The notes under the pieces are model-generated. The model was not told the origin of the DNA and ran no database searches. It saw nothing but the letters and a program-made list of their open reading frames with translations. This document shows, one piece after another, positions 1 to 22,500 of a stretch of 64,000 bases of DNA (its first letter is position 1; the number at the start of each line of letters is the position of its first letter). The DNA comes from Metridium senile (Eukaryota > Cnidaria > Anthozoa > Actiniaria > Metridiidae). The DNA is taken from the NCBI GenBank assembly GCA_949775045.1, contig OX459101.1:10071101-10135100 (forward strand), given 5' to 3'. The position numbers were made by a program, and so were the translations under genes.

Positions 1-580
1 ATCAATGGAAATTACTTTTCTGTAAGTAGAAAATTTTAATAAATGTAACTATGCTGTCATAGAGTTGTTGTAGTTTTAATTCTATGGCTTTTTCAGTCTT
101 TTTGACAAATTTTCACTTACAATCAAATCGGTAGTCTTTTCAACAAAAACGTGGCTGCTCAAAATTACATTTTGGATGAACAATACCATTCTTTCAGGAC
201 TGATTTGAAAAGCTTAGAATGTTATACAAAGGTTAGACATATCGAGTATTGTGTAATCTTCTATATGATCAGTTTTTATGCTTTTTTATGCAATTTGTTT
301 GAAAGGGTGAAACCTGAACCCAGCTAATCGGCCATGTTTGACGTTCTTGTACATGTTTAACTTCACTTAGCTCTCCAAAGACAAACAGTACACTATATTT
401 ATGTATGAAAATAGGCTTATTTCTTTTTTTCCGGCTGAAAAAAAGATCATTTTCGTAAATTGTGAGATTTTCCGTAGCTTCAAGAGAAACCATTGAGTTC
501 GATGCGTGACAAATTCGTCATTTTTCGGCCGTTAACTTACATTTTATTTTTTGTACATTTATTTTGGTTTGTGTTGTAAA
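1..580. other. No gene seen
   Basis: AT-rich sequence with only short chance open frames on both strands. No recognisable domain, RNA or repeat was identified. Confidence 0.5.
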
Positions 581-772
581 AAACAAATTGCACATGGATT
601 TTTCGTTGTCTGTCCTCTTATTGACACACTCTTAACGTCATAAAATGTTCAAAACTTTGCAGTGCAACCCCTCGCTACGCTCGTGGTTCCACTTGAGTTT
701 TGAACATTTTATGACGTCAAGAGTGTGTCAATAAGAGGACAGACAACTCAAAACCATGTGCAATTTGTTAAA
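580..772. mobile_element. Foldback hairpin element
   Basis: Arms of about 70-75 bp read ACAAATTGCACATGG, then TGTCTGTCCTCTTATTGACA and TTTTGAACATTTTATGAC, repeated in inverse, with a loop of about 45 bp. A MITE-like palindrome without coding capacity. Confidence 0.75.
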
Positions 773-786
773 GTTGGGCTGCCTAT

Positions 787-1415
787 GATGTTACACGGGA
801 CAACTCGCAACAACAACTTTCCGCGCAACATATGTTGCGCGGAAAGTTGTCTCGTGTAACATGGCGCGTGGTCACAACTGTTAGCGATTTTTTGTTGCTG
901 CAACATGTTGCGAGTTTTTGAACGACCATCAAAAACCTGCAACAAAATATGACGAATTTGTTGCAAGTTGATCCGTGTAGCACGCGCGCCGTCAATTTTC
1001 TGCGCAACATAAGCTTGTTAACAACGGTACGAGTTGGTGAAAAGCCCCTCTTTTCTCGCGCCTTTTAAGCCATTCCCTTGTCCACACAGCTCTGGATTTC
1101 TTCTTTGGTTGTTCTTCGTTGTCATCTACAAAACTATTGGCCAATAACAGCATCAAAACAAAGTTTGCATTACGACGAAGAGCTAGCCCACTGCTCGACC
1201 GCCATCTTTGTTTTCAAATGTGGCCGCGCGAAGACTAGTTACTAAACCGATGTTGCCATTACGACGTTGCGCTAAAAGTTGATCCGTGTAACACCCTGTT
1301 GTCAGCAAATGTTGCGTTAAAAGTTGTCTCGTTTGACATGCTTTACGCGAGAACAATTTTCCGCGCAACATTGTTGCGCGGAAAGTTGTTGTTGCGAGTT
1401 GTCCCGTGTAACATC
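787..1415. mobile_element. MITE with long compound terminal inverted repeats
   Basis: The left end GATGTTACACGGGACAACTC and a following TTTCCGCGCAACAT palindrome reappear inverted at 1345-1415. The interior (about 500 bp) holds further TTGTCTCGTGTAACA-like subrepeats but no transposase. A non-autonomous DNA element. Confidence 0.75.
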
Positions 1416-2490
1416 ACCTTACAACTATTCAAGATACACAATAATATTGGCTAGCCATCAGGTAGCCATTGCAAGCGTGCAGCACACGCTGATTTCTTGC
1501 TTGCGCTAGCCTTTTTCACGCACGCCATCTCGTAAAACCGACGGCGCGCGAGAAAACGCAAACTATTTGAACAAACGCCACAGGAAGCCCAAGCAATCCC
1601 ATTTTTTTTCATCGACAACGCGCGCGCGCAATCGAAGACTGTACAATAGAAGAAGTATAATTAATTTTTTTTTGCTGATTTTACAAGGAATTATTGATGG
1701 ATTAGGGGTCCCTGTGAAAATAATCACAACTTAGCCTAAAAACTGAATGAAAACGAAATTTTCCGCTTTGGAGTGTGGCCATGCACAGCCATATACTGAC
1801 GATACTGATGTCTGTAATGCGTTAATCTAAATTAAATCATACACCTGTTTAAGAACGGTTGTCCGAGTGAATAGCAAATAGCGGTTGCACGACCGAATTG
1901 ACTTGTGAGTCTTTGATTGATTATTCATGTCTCTGGTTTCGAAGGAAACGAATTTACTGCATGATGCATTCCAACACAAGTTATTGAATAAGAGCTTGAA
2001 TTAACTGTGCTTGGCAACCCAGAAAAAACACTCGCATAGGTTGTAAACACAATTCCTTTCGGTCGTGCAATGGAAATTCACAAAGACAACCTTTTTGAAA
2101 TAGGTGTATACTTTATACCGTTATCAAGGAGGGCTTTTTGAGGGTCTGCATGATTAACATATAAAGTTCAATAGGTGTTTGTCCCTCTGGAAATAAAGGT
2201 ATTATTATAAAGCCATGCTTGCGTAACCACAATTCCTTTCGGTCGTGCAATGGCAATTCGCTAAAAAAGAAAACCTTTCTGAAATAGGTTAATAGGTCAT
2301 GGGTTCGAATCTCGTTGCAAATGAAGACCTGAGATTTTTTTCAAGTTTCGCTGTCGCAATTTCGTAAATAAGAACGTGGATCATGCTAGTATTTTATCAT
2401 GTATCTTTATAAAGTATACACTTGTATATTCATTACTAAGAGCCGATCAACTCCAAACTAGATCAATATTTACTAAAGCTGACTCATTCC
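1416..2490. other. Gene-free spacer with a direct repeat and a tRNA-like B box
   Basis: No convincing gene. A block beginning AATTCCTTTCGGTCGTGCAA near 2050 is repeated near 2230 with small changes. The second copy is followed by TGGGTTCGAATCTC (2297-2312), a pol III B-box match suggesting a SINE fragment. Confidence 0.5.
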
Positions 2491-4770
2491 AAGATGTAAT
2501 GTCAATAATTATTTATTTTGGACATGTAAGTAATGTAACCTCTATTATATCTATTATTATATCTATAATTTTATTTTCCAGCAACACCAGAGAATAAACA
2601 AGTATTGGATGTCAATAATTAAGTAAAATTAAAATTAAGTAAGCTGTGTTACCTTTATTATATCTATAATTTTACTTTCATCCAGCAACACCAGATAATA
2701 AACAAGTATTGGATGTCAATAATTAAGTAAAATTAAAATTAAGTAAGCTGTGTTACCTCTATTCTATTCATGATTTTATTTTCCAGCAACACCAGATAAT
2801 AAACAAGTATTGGATGTCAATAATTAAGTAAAATTAAAATTAAGTAAGCTGTGTTACCTTAATTATATATATAATTTTACTTTCATCCAGCAACACCAGA
2901 TAATAAACAAGTATTGGATGTCAATAATTAAGTAAAATTAAAATTAAGTAAGCTGTGTTACCTCTATTCTATTCATGATTTTATTTTCCAGCAACACCAG
3001 ATAATAAACAAGTATTGGATGTCAATAATTAAGTAAAATTAAAATTAAGTAATCTGTGTTACCTCTATTACATCTATAATTATAATTTCATCCAGCAACA
3101 CCAGAGAATAAACAAGTATTTGATGTCAATAATTAAGTCAAATTAAGTAAGCTGTGTAACCTCTATTACATCTATAATTTTATTTTCCAGCAACACCAGA
3201 TAATAAACAAGTATTTGATGTCAATAATTAAGTAAAATTAAGTAAGCTGTGTAACCTCTATTCTATCTATAATTTTATTTTCAAGCAACACCAGATAATA
3301 AACAAGTATTTGATGTCAATAATTAAGTAAAATTAAGTAAGCTGTGTAACCTCTATTATATCTATAATTTTATTTTCCAGCAACACCAGATAATAAACAA
3401 GTATTGGATGTCAATAATTAAGTAAAATTAAGTAAGCTGTGTAACCTCTATTATATCTATAATTTTATTTTCCAGCAACACCAGATAATAAACAAGTATT
3501 GGATGTCAATAATTAAGTAAAATTAAAATTAAGTAAGCTGTGTTACCTTTATTATATCTATAATTTTACTTTCATCCAGCAACACCAGAGAATAAACAAG
3601 TATTGGATGTCAATAATTAAGTAAAATTAAGTAAGCTGTGTTACCTCTATTATATCTATAATTTTAATTTCATCCAGCAACACCAGAGAATAAACAAGTA
3701 TTTGATGTCAATAATTAAGTAAAATTAAGTAAGCTGTGTTACCTTAATTATATATATAATTTTACTTTCATCCAGCAACACCAGATAATAAACAAGTATT
3801 GGATGTCAATAATTAAGTAAAATTAAAATTAAGTAAGCTGTGTTACCTCTATTCTATTCATGATTTTATTTTCCAGCAACACCAGATAATAAACAAGTAT
3901 TGGATGTCAATAATTAAGTAAAATTAAAATTAAGTAATCTGTGTTACCTCTATTACATCTATAATTATAATTTCATCCAGCAACACCAGAGAATAAACAA
4001 GTATTTGATGTCAATAATTAAGTCAAATTAAGTAAGCTGTGTAACCTCTATTACATCTATAATTTTATTTTCCAGCAACACCAGATAATAAACAAGTATT
4101 TGATGTCAATAATTAAGTAAAATTAAGTAAGCTGTGTAACCTCTATTCTATCTATAATTTTATTTTCAAGCAACACCAGATAATAAACAAGTATTTGATG
4201 TCAATAATTAAGTAAAATTAAGTAAGCTGTGTAACCTCTATTATATCTATAATTTTATTTTCCAGCAACACCAGATAATAAACAAGTATTTGATGTCAAT
4301 AATTAAGTAAAATTAAGTAAGCTGTGTAACCTCTATTATATCTATAATTTTATTTTCCAGCAACACCAGATAATAAACAAGTATTGGATGTCAATAATTA
4401 AGTAAAATTAAAATTAAGTAAGCTGTGTTACCTTTATTATATCTATAATTTTACTTTCATCCAGCAACACCAGAGAATAAACAAGTATTGGATGTCAATA
4501 ATTAAGTAAAATTAAGTAAGCTGTGTTACCTCTATTATATCTATAATTTTAATTTCATCCAGCAACACCAGAGAATAAACAAGTATTTGATGTCAATAAT
4601 TAAGTAAAATTAAGTAAGCTGTGTTACCTCTATTCTATTCATGATTTTATTTTCCAGCAACACCAGATAATAAACAAGTATTGGATGTCAATAATTAAGT
4701 AAAATTAAAATTAAGTAAGCTGTGTTACCTCTATTCTATTCATGATTTTATTTTCCAGCAACACCAGAGA
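2490..4770. repeat. Minisatellite of about 95-105 bp units, about 23 copies
   Basis: Each unit carries CAGCAACACCAGATAATAAA, then GATGTCAATAATTAAGTAAA and GTAAGCTGTGT, then a pyrimidine-rich TTTTATTTTCCAG. Unit-length classes differ by presence of an extra AATTAAA. The variant TTACCTTAATTATATATATA recurs 885 bp apart (2856 and 3741), showing a higher-order block of about nine units that was itself duplicated. Confidence 0.92.
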
Positions 4771-5190
4771 GTATAAATATACATGATTATGATAAAAGCT
4801 AATGGGTTCTTTAAAAAATTTAAGAAATTTAAAAAATTTTAAAATTGTACAGGTAGGTACATGTACAATCTTTGCCAAGAGTAGTTGGCATGATGTTAGT
4901 ATTCAATTTATTTTTAGTGTCTACTCTATTCATTTTAAGTATAAAAACAATTTATCTTCCCCCCACATCAATGTTGGTGTGAAATGATAGCACGTTGATA
5001 GGTCAACCACATAAGCACCAAACAATGACTCCCTCCTCAACATTGTTAGGGGGTGGAGTAATAGAATTACAGCAGTGTTAAAAGTTTTATCACAGTCGTG
5101 CCAACACTTTTGTAATAGGTTGTGGTTAAAAATGGATGTGGTAGGTCACCACAAAATGGAAACACATTATACAGGTATCCACGCATTTTA
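4770..5190. other. No gene seen
   Basis: Spacer between the minisatellite and the GATGT tract; only one short chance open frame. It lies beyond the 3' end of gene A. Confidence 0.45.
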
Positions 5191-5191
5191 C

Positions 5192-5475
5192 ATTGATGTG
5201 ACGTGATGTGCTCTGTGACGTGATGTGTGTGTGTGTGACGTGATGTGATGTGCGTGGTGTGATGTGATGTGTTCAGTTATAATGTGATGTGATGTGGTGA
5301 TGTGATGCATGTGTAATGTGATGTGATGTGATGCATTGAGTGGTGGTGTGATGTGATGTCTAATGTGATGTGATGTGATGTGATGCATTGAGTGGTGGTG
5401 TGATGTGATGTGAAGTGATGAAATGTGTAATGTGATGTGATGTGATGTGATGCATTGAGTGGTGGTGTGATGTTG
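5192..5475. repeat. TGATG-type minisatellite next to the gene A stop
   Basis: Imperfect GATGTGATGT repeats with a larger unit containing GCATTGAGTGGTGGTG seen three times. The His/Thr-rich open frames on the minus strand are shadows of this tract. It lies about 100 bp past the gene A stop, so it may be in the 3' untranslated region. Confidence 0.85.
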
Positions 5476-5579
5476 ATTAATGTGTTGTTGTGTAATAGAG
5501 TGTGTTGTATTATATGTCTATCTTGTGAACTATCGCATCCTGGTTGCAATATTATCTAGATAACACAGCCATTTTCATC

Positions 5580-15342
<9,763 letters not shown>

Positions 15343-15359
15343 CTGCTGAAGGGTGCATA

Positions 15360-17250
15360 TACCCAAAATCATTGTTAGTGAGTGTGAGTGTGAAAATTAA
15401 ACATGAGCCACTAGCTATGGAGATTCGATAACGACTCCCTGTATTTCGACGTCAAACAATGACAAATAAACAATATCATTAAGGGGCAAATTTAAATACG
15501 ATTTAGTTTTAAATTCTTTAGAATTTCCATATATATCTATAGTCATTTTATTTTATTTCACTTTGTAAATGCATTGAGACTTCGTGTAATGTGTAGCTAA
15601 GAACATCATTATTATAATGTACTATTTAAAAAACGAGCAGCAGTGTTTTATATCCCGAGGGCAAAGCCCAATGATAAAACAAGTACTGCGAGTTTTTTGA
15701 ATGACTTAAAATACTCATTAGTAATTCATGACCATTTTGTCCAATATCGATGAAACAAAAGAAAACTGAAGGTTGTTTGCATTTGGGAATTGATCTACAG
15801 TAATAATAGAGGCTGAATGTTAACCAACTTTAATGCTAACAAACTTGATGACATTTCGTTGCAAACTTTTCATCGATTGATTGAGTAGTATAATGACTTA
15901 CAGCGCGGATACAACCAAGCAGAATATCTCGGTTCGAATCATGGCATTGGCACTAAAATACTTTTTTTCGCCAAAAATGTAAAATGAAATTATTTCTAAG
16001 TCTGATGTTTACTCGTCAGTAGATATGAGGGGAAAGATAATAACTGAATTATGAACATGAAGCATTATATAATGACACATGTGCCTTTTTAACTTCGTAA
16101 GCTTCCAATAAAGTAGTCAGAAATGATTTTATTTGCGCCTTATTGCTTATATTTTAGCTTTGTCAGAGGTTTGTGTCATTTTTAGAGCTCGAACAATAAA
16201 GTTGTTAGTAAACGATTTTATTTGCGTCTTAGCTATATAGCTATATTGTCGCAGCATATATGCGTTCTTGTGTCTTTTATCCTTTTTTAGATGAATTATG
16301 TAGAAAAATAAAATGTACATACAATGGCTTCATTTGCACCTTTTGTTTTAGTTTGCACCTGTAGTTTATGCCCGAGTGAATTCTTAGTTTGTTGATAACT
16401 TTAGACCCCGTCTACACGGATCCGAATACTTTTGAAACCGCATACTTTTTGATGCGAATCGGCCTATCGTCCACACGAATCCAGTGAGTCCGGGCACCGA
16501 AACCGCATACTTTTGAATAGGAAACGATCAACAGGATTCGTGTGGACGCAAATATTTCTATGCGGTTTCAGCCGGATCGGATTCGTATAGAAGAGGCCTG
16601 TCTATGCGGTTTCAGCCGGTTCGGATTCGTGTAGAAGAGGCCTGAGGCCTGAGGCCTCGTCTACACGAATCCGATCCGGCTGAAACCGCATAGAAATATT
16701 TGCGTCCACACGAATCCGCGTATCCGGAGGATTCAAGTAAAAGTATGCGGTTTCGGTGACCGATTCACTGGATTCGTGTGGACGATAGGCCGATTCGCAT
16801 CAAAAAGTATGCGGTTTCAAAAGTATCCGGATCCGTGTAGGATCAACAGGATTCGTGTGGACGCAAATATTTCTATGCGGTTTCAGCCGGATCGGATTCG
16901 TGTAGAAGAGGCCTGAATTATGGACATGAAGCATTATATAATACTTCATTCATTTGCATTCCATTGTTCTTCTACTCTACACCATCATGCCCTTGGGCCG
17001 CATTCAAACCTCTCCGCGTTTCAAACGTAGATTATGCGGTATACAATGCTTTCCTCGTGACCAGAGAGGAGCATCGGATTGGATAAAATGGTCGTGACTG
17101 AATTATTAGTGAGTTTTTTTAATATTATAAATAGCAAAGATTCAAATCATAAATTGATAACTAGAGAAAAATCATTAAATATATATAACACTGAATATTT
17201 TTAACATTTGTTAGGAAAGCTCGTTGGATGGCAAATGAGCTTTTCCGTAT
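15360..17250. repeat. Copy 1 of a duplicated flanking block 3' of gene D
   Basis: 15360-16400 matches 29264-30680, and 16915-17445 (including the last UPA exon) matches 32862-33420 next to gene B. A third partial copy lies at 33425-34020 inside gene B. The blocks include a tRNA-like stretch with CTCGGTTCGAATCA. They contain no gene, and record a duplication of the 3' end of the D/B lineage. Confidence 0.75.
16404..16913. mobile_element. Nested MITEs, GTCTACACGGATCC family
   Basis: Several copies of CGTCTACACGAATCCG, AAACCGCATACTTTT and TCCACACGAATCC occur in both orientations, with one copy apparently interrupting another. A single compact copy is at 29924-30123. Confidence 0.78.
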
Positions 17251-17268
17251 AACATCTTTATTTCTTAC

Positions 17269-19410
17269 CTTAGGTGGAATCCCAAGATGAATCGCATCGA
17301 CAGTGAGTTCGCCAATAACATTTTCAGCTTTTATCTTCGTGTCATAGTACAAAGCTATGGTGAGCTTGTCTTCATTACCACCATGACACTTTTTTTTCTT
17401 TATTAATTTTAACCATTTATAGCAAGGTCGATTTTCTTTAAGCCTTCAAAACAAACAAGGAAGGTAAAGAGGTCTATTGATATCTGGTTAGTGGTTGGAT
17501 TGGTGTGAGTTGCTTCGGTAAGTTTGTTAATAAGTTAGTCGGATTAATAGGGTGGTGAATGAGTAGATTGATTGCCGATTGTATGCATGATAGATTGCTT
17601 GTTAGATTCGCCTTTTTCATACTAGAAGACGACCAAATTGTCCGTGAATATGATCCAACAAAATCAGACAAGGTTTTCGTCTCAAATGGTGTTCGTCCCG
17701 TTTCCACATCAGAGAACTTGTCCGTCATAAGACATTTTTTCCCTCCAAACTATTTGTTCGTCTTCTAGTGTAAAAAGGCTACCAATTGTACATCGGTTCA
17801 CGAGTGTTCACGAGTATTAGCAAAACTTACGTAAGCTTTACGCTTTTTCCATCTATCTCGAAACCCCCTTGTACCATTGTCAAGACTGTAGCATTTGGAT
17901 ACATGTCGACATCTCCAGTGATTCGCGCTACTTCTTCGAAGGGTGATGCCTCTGACGGAAAAGTTTCTAAAGATAAGGAATTTAGAACAAAAATGTATAA
18001 GAACAAATTGAACTTACAGCAAGTCTAGATGTTAGCAATCTTAACATACAATTACCTAACACATGTCTCACATCGTTGGCCATACACAAGAGAATTTTGA
18101 AGCGATCTTTACGGGGAGTGAGGTCCTTGAATTTGAACGCTAAAAAAATAACTTGTTTGGGTCCAGCCTTTAACATATTGTAGATAGCAAATTGATATGG
18201 CATCAGCGGTGCTAATAGTTTTGCTCTGCCCCATCTTAAAAACACAAAATAATATCACTAATAAGTATTCTTTAATTTGAAAACAAGCGAGAAGAAATTT
18301 CAGAGCGGTTTCACCGTCCTGAAAAAATGCTTGAATAAACTAGACTGCCTGATTTACGAAATGTTATTAATTCGTAAATTTAAGACACGCTTGAATGTCC
18401 AGTCGGACTCAATTCAAGCGAAACTGTTTATTTAACTTATTGTATTATTATCCATTGTCCACCACTATACTGAAATATTTTTTCTATTTCCACCATCATT
18501 TACTTGAGAATGTTGTCGCGATGACAACGAAAGGTTGTAATTTCTTCTCGCTTGTTTTCATATTAAATTGTATAAGTAAAGTTCTCCTGATTAGAATAAG
18601 TATTGTGTCAAAAATAATGATTTCAATGTGAATAGTCAGCCAGCAAACATCACATATTAAACATCAACCAACCAACCAACCAACCAACCAGCTTGCCAAC
18701 CAACTCAAGTATGTTAAGGCCTGGTTCTAGCCAGTGTTTCACGAAAAAACGTTTTTATTTGTCATTGCCACAAAACTCATCTGATTTTTTTTTAAATTGG
18801 TCTATTGATAGATCTCGGGATGTTGCTGTTCCTAAAGTTTTAATTTTGACTAAGGGGCGGTCACGTGACCAGTTAAGATGGATAAGGGATTTCGTTTTTC
18901 ATTTGAAAATGCGGTCGCGAGTTTGAATAGGTAAAACAAACTTATACATTAAATGTACTTCTCACCAAAGTCTCCACCGAACTGTACTTGGAGAGTTTGG
19001 TTATCACTTACTGTTAGGGAGATATTTTGTAAAACAGGTCACGTGACCAATGTTTTTTGCATAAAATTCCCTTATATCTCCCTTCCAGTAAGTGAAAACG
19101 TTTTTTCGTGAAACACTGGCTAGAACCAGGCCTTAACATACTTGAGAATACAACAATTGATTGATGGATAAGAAAAACTGACTCAAAATAAAAATAAAAT
19201 TCACCATTTTGTGGTCGCGATGCACAGATTTCGGCTATAAAAGCCCTAGTTGAATTTTGTCAATCATGTCAGGTCAGTATGTAAGAACTATAGTTAGTTG
19301 ACCATATGAAAGCTAGCAAAACCACTTACTTGATTATTTCTTTACATGATTGTTCAATTGATTGTTCCACATGATATTCCAGAAGAACGTCTGTACATAT
19401 TAACCACAAC
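17269..19410 (-). CDS. Gene D UPA exons
   Basis: Exons 19410-19330 (LWLICTDVLLEYHVEQSI), 18234-18056 (MLKAGPKQVIFLAFKFKD, CMANDVRHVL), 17966-17831 (ITGDVDMYPNATVLTMVQGG) and 17443-17269 (EDKLTIALYYDTKIKAEN, AIHLGIPPK). Like gene B it has the extra first UPA exon. A 1-to-5 codon size change at the start of the third exon keeps the phase. The donor after AIHLGIPPK is intact, but what it would join to is not visible. Confidence 0.66.
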
Positions 19411-19446
19411 CTTAAAAACATAAAATAAAATATCACAACATGTATT

Positions 19447-19545
<99 letters not shown>

Positions 19546-22500
19546 TAGTTTGTGGTCTGGCAGTCTAGCGCTTAACCACTGACTAAGCCATTCAGTCGAC
19601 GGACAATCAGTGATAATATATAGCTAATTCATTTAACGCTATCAATAAAAACCCTTAAATGCTAATTTTGAGACCGAAAAGGATCTTGGGATATATCCCA
19701 TCAAAAATCATGGCAAGTGAAACATCCAACGTGTGTTTGCAAGTGTTGCTCAGGAAAACAGACATTAAACCTCTAGCTGAACGCAAAATACAGTTTAGGC
19801 AGCTTGAACACTCATGAAAGATTTAAAATCCAGTGACCTTTTTCGGTTAAGATTAGTTTTTTTGCAGTGATAGTTTTGATCGAATAAGCCATACATAACA
19901 ATGTAGAAGACAAAAATCTTGTGATATTGATATAGTAGGGTTGAGCAAACCCGTCATATAAGTTAAGGTTAACAAGTACCTGCAAATTTTTTTCTGGTTT
20001 TTGTAATTAGACATAGATTAAGTTGACTTTTTGCCATTTTTGCCATTTTCAAAGGGAACATTTGAGATATTGATTTTCAAACCTAGAAATATTACAGTAT
20101 ATTCAAAGTTGGCAATTTTTGCTCCGAAACATATTGTTACCATGGAAACGGCTTAAAAGAAAAATGTACCTCCTTGCTTGGTGTGACACGTACTGACAGC
20201 TGTACTTTATAGAGTAGCAAGTTTTACTTTTCTGTCATCAATAGTTAAGGTTTTCTGTTTCATTAAAAATTAGCTATATTTTTGATGATTTGTTAGGCAA
20301 CATGGGTATTTTAAAGTGACAGATACAACTGAGTTTCTGGGATAATAAATAACTCACTAGGTTTTACAACTGTACATACATACTTGAAAAAATGCCTCAC
20401 TCGAAGCTCTATCGTTGATGTGCCTTCAACGTATTCTACTGTTTCAGTAATGTCCTTCCACTCTAGTCCCTCTTGGCTTAGCACACGAACTTGTCCTGCA
20501 ACCCTTTCATGTCCCGCAGGAGAAATAGCAGGATTAGGTAAAGTTAATAAAACGTCTTCAGTGAAAGCTGTTTGTTCAAAGCCATCGACTACGACTATTG
20601 GAGAAAATTGTATGTCTGATCTGTCCATTTGCATTACATCAGACATTGGAAGAACCTAAAATTAAAAAAAAAAGTTATATATAATCAAATGTATGCTACA
20701 GAACAGCAATATATTAGTATGCATACCGTACAGGAAGTACGTAAGTGAGTAAGTAAGTACGCAAGTAAGTAAATATACAAGTAAGTAAGTAAGTAAGTAT
20801 ATGAAAATAATTTTGTTTTGTACGAACCCTCAACGATCCTTTTGTTGATTTGTCTACAGCTCCTGCTGGAAATCGGAGTGTGACGTCATGACACACCGAC
20901 GATGTGACTACACACCCGCTGACCGGGACCTCAAATGTATCCGTGGTAAGCCTGGTAACTACTGTTAAAGCAGTCAGCTTGGTCAGCTGCACTTGTATAA
21001 AACTTGATCTAGAGTTGGTTGAAGATTCTTTTATGTCTGGAATGAGATCAAACAAAAAAGATGACTGAAAATAGAATGGTTTATTGGTCAAATTTAACTT
21101 GAAAGAAGACGAAGAGTTTTATCTTGTGAATGAGATGTTATGAAAACCTAAAGCTTATTGTAGTTTTTAATTGTTACTTTCCTTGTCTTAAGCTCCTGTT
21201 TCTCTATTTTTCCTAGTTTTTTTTTTATTTCTCCCTTTCATTCTTTCATTTTTATACTCTGTTTTTATGTAATATATCAAACACGAGAAAGAGTGTTTCA
21301 TCAGGTTTTCAAACACCGAAAAATGTATTGAAAAAAATGTTTTTTGGGGCCCCTTTTTTCGGTGTTTGAGAACCTGATGAATCACAATTTCGAGTGTTGG
21401 ATATTACTAATCAAACTAGACCCTATTGGCAGGGTGGACTCGTGCCCTGAAGTGTTATGTGGCGTAGGTCTTAGACTGTTGACCTAGAGTGGCATGTTAA
21501 ACCTGGACTGGACTTTCGTTTGGACTTTGATTTCTAAAAACTGGTTCTTTATAGAACTGTCCTGTATAGAACTGTGTAAATTTCTTAGGTAATTGTTCTG
21601 AGATAGGGTGTACACCCTACCCACCCACCCATACTGATAGGCCAGTTTGGGATGGTAGTAACACCCCTTTTTCATGAAAGGCATACCGGTAGTATTCTTG
21701 TTGCTTTAAACAAGGAAGAATGTAAAGGAGAATGTGCTTGCAGGGTAACAAACATATATCATTTCACTTAGAAAATACAAGAAACAAAAACGGATGGATG
21801 TTGAAAGGAGTTGAAATTCGATTCGTCTTGTGGACGTTTGCATCGAGCAAAAGAGCCTTTGAAAGCGCTTATTTTTCGATAAACAATAATAAGAACTTTA
21901 AACGAAATTACCGTCAACTGTTGAAGGAATTAATCTATCTGTGTCGTACTTAATGAAGAAGATGAAAGCATGATGATCTTTTTCGCATGAGAAAAAGAAA
22001 GGCAAGAACACTTCCTGACTTCAAAAACGTTGTTAACTTTGTAAAAAAGACTTATCGTGAATTTTACAGCTTTTTAAAAGTAACTGAAAAGCAACGATAT
22101 CTCTCAGCAAAAGATTAGCTCAACTCACCGCCGTGTTGTTTACAAGGAAAGATAAAAACTAAAACTATTGTTTTCATCTATTATCGAGGTATGTGAACGA
22201 GCTGAGCTTTATATTCTTTAGAGAATTAAAATAAAACCCTTTTGTGTATTCTCTCTGAAGTTTTTGCAATTTGATTTGATTTTCTCAATTTTTGCTTATT
22301 AAAATGTATGCAAAAACAACCAATGCTCGCCAACTATTTGCAAATTTGCAAATTTTTGTGGGTTTTGGTCGACCTTTCTCTCAAGTTTTTCGCCTTTTTC
22401 CTCCACTGGCTCAATATTTTATATAGGTGGTAGCATGGTCGAGTGGGCAGAGCGTCGGTCTCGCAATCCGGTGGCGCTGGGTTCGAGTCCCCGCTCTGTC

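Noticed and set aside
2490..4770. Possible CRISPR array
   Set aside because: Units are contiguous and nearly identical with no unique spacers, and the genome is eukaryotic; it is a minisatellite.
5188..5549. His/Thr-rich minus-strand ORFs near the gene A stop
   Set aside because: Translation of a GATGT-type repeat; no domain or splice support.
17786..18028. Plus-strand ORFs over gene D exons
   Set aside because: Antisense to UPA exons with intact minus-strand frame and splice sites.
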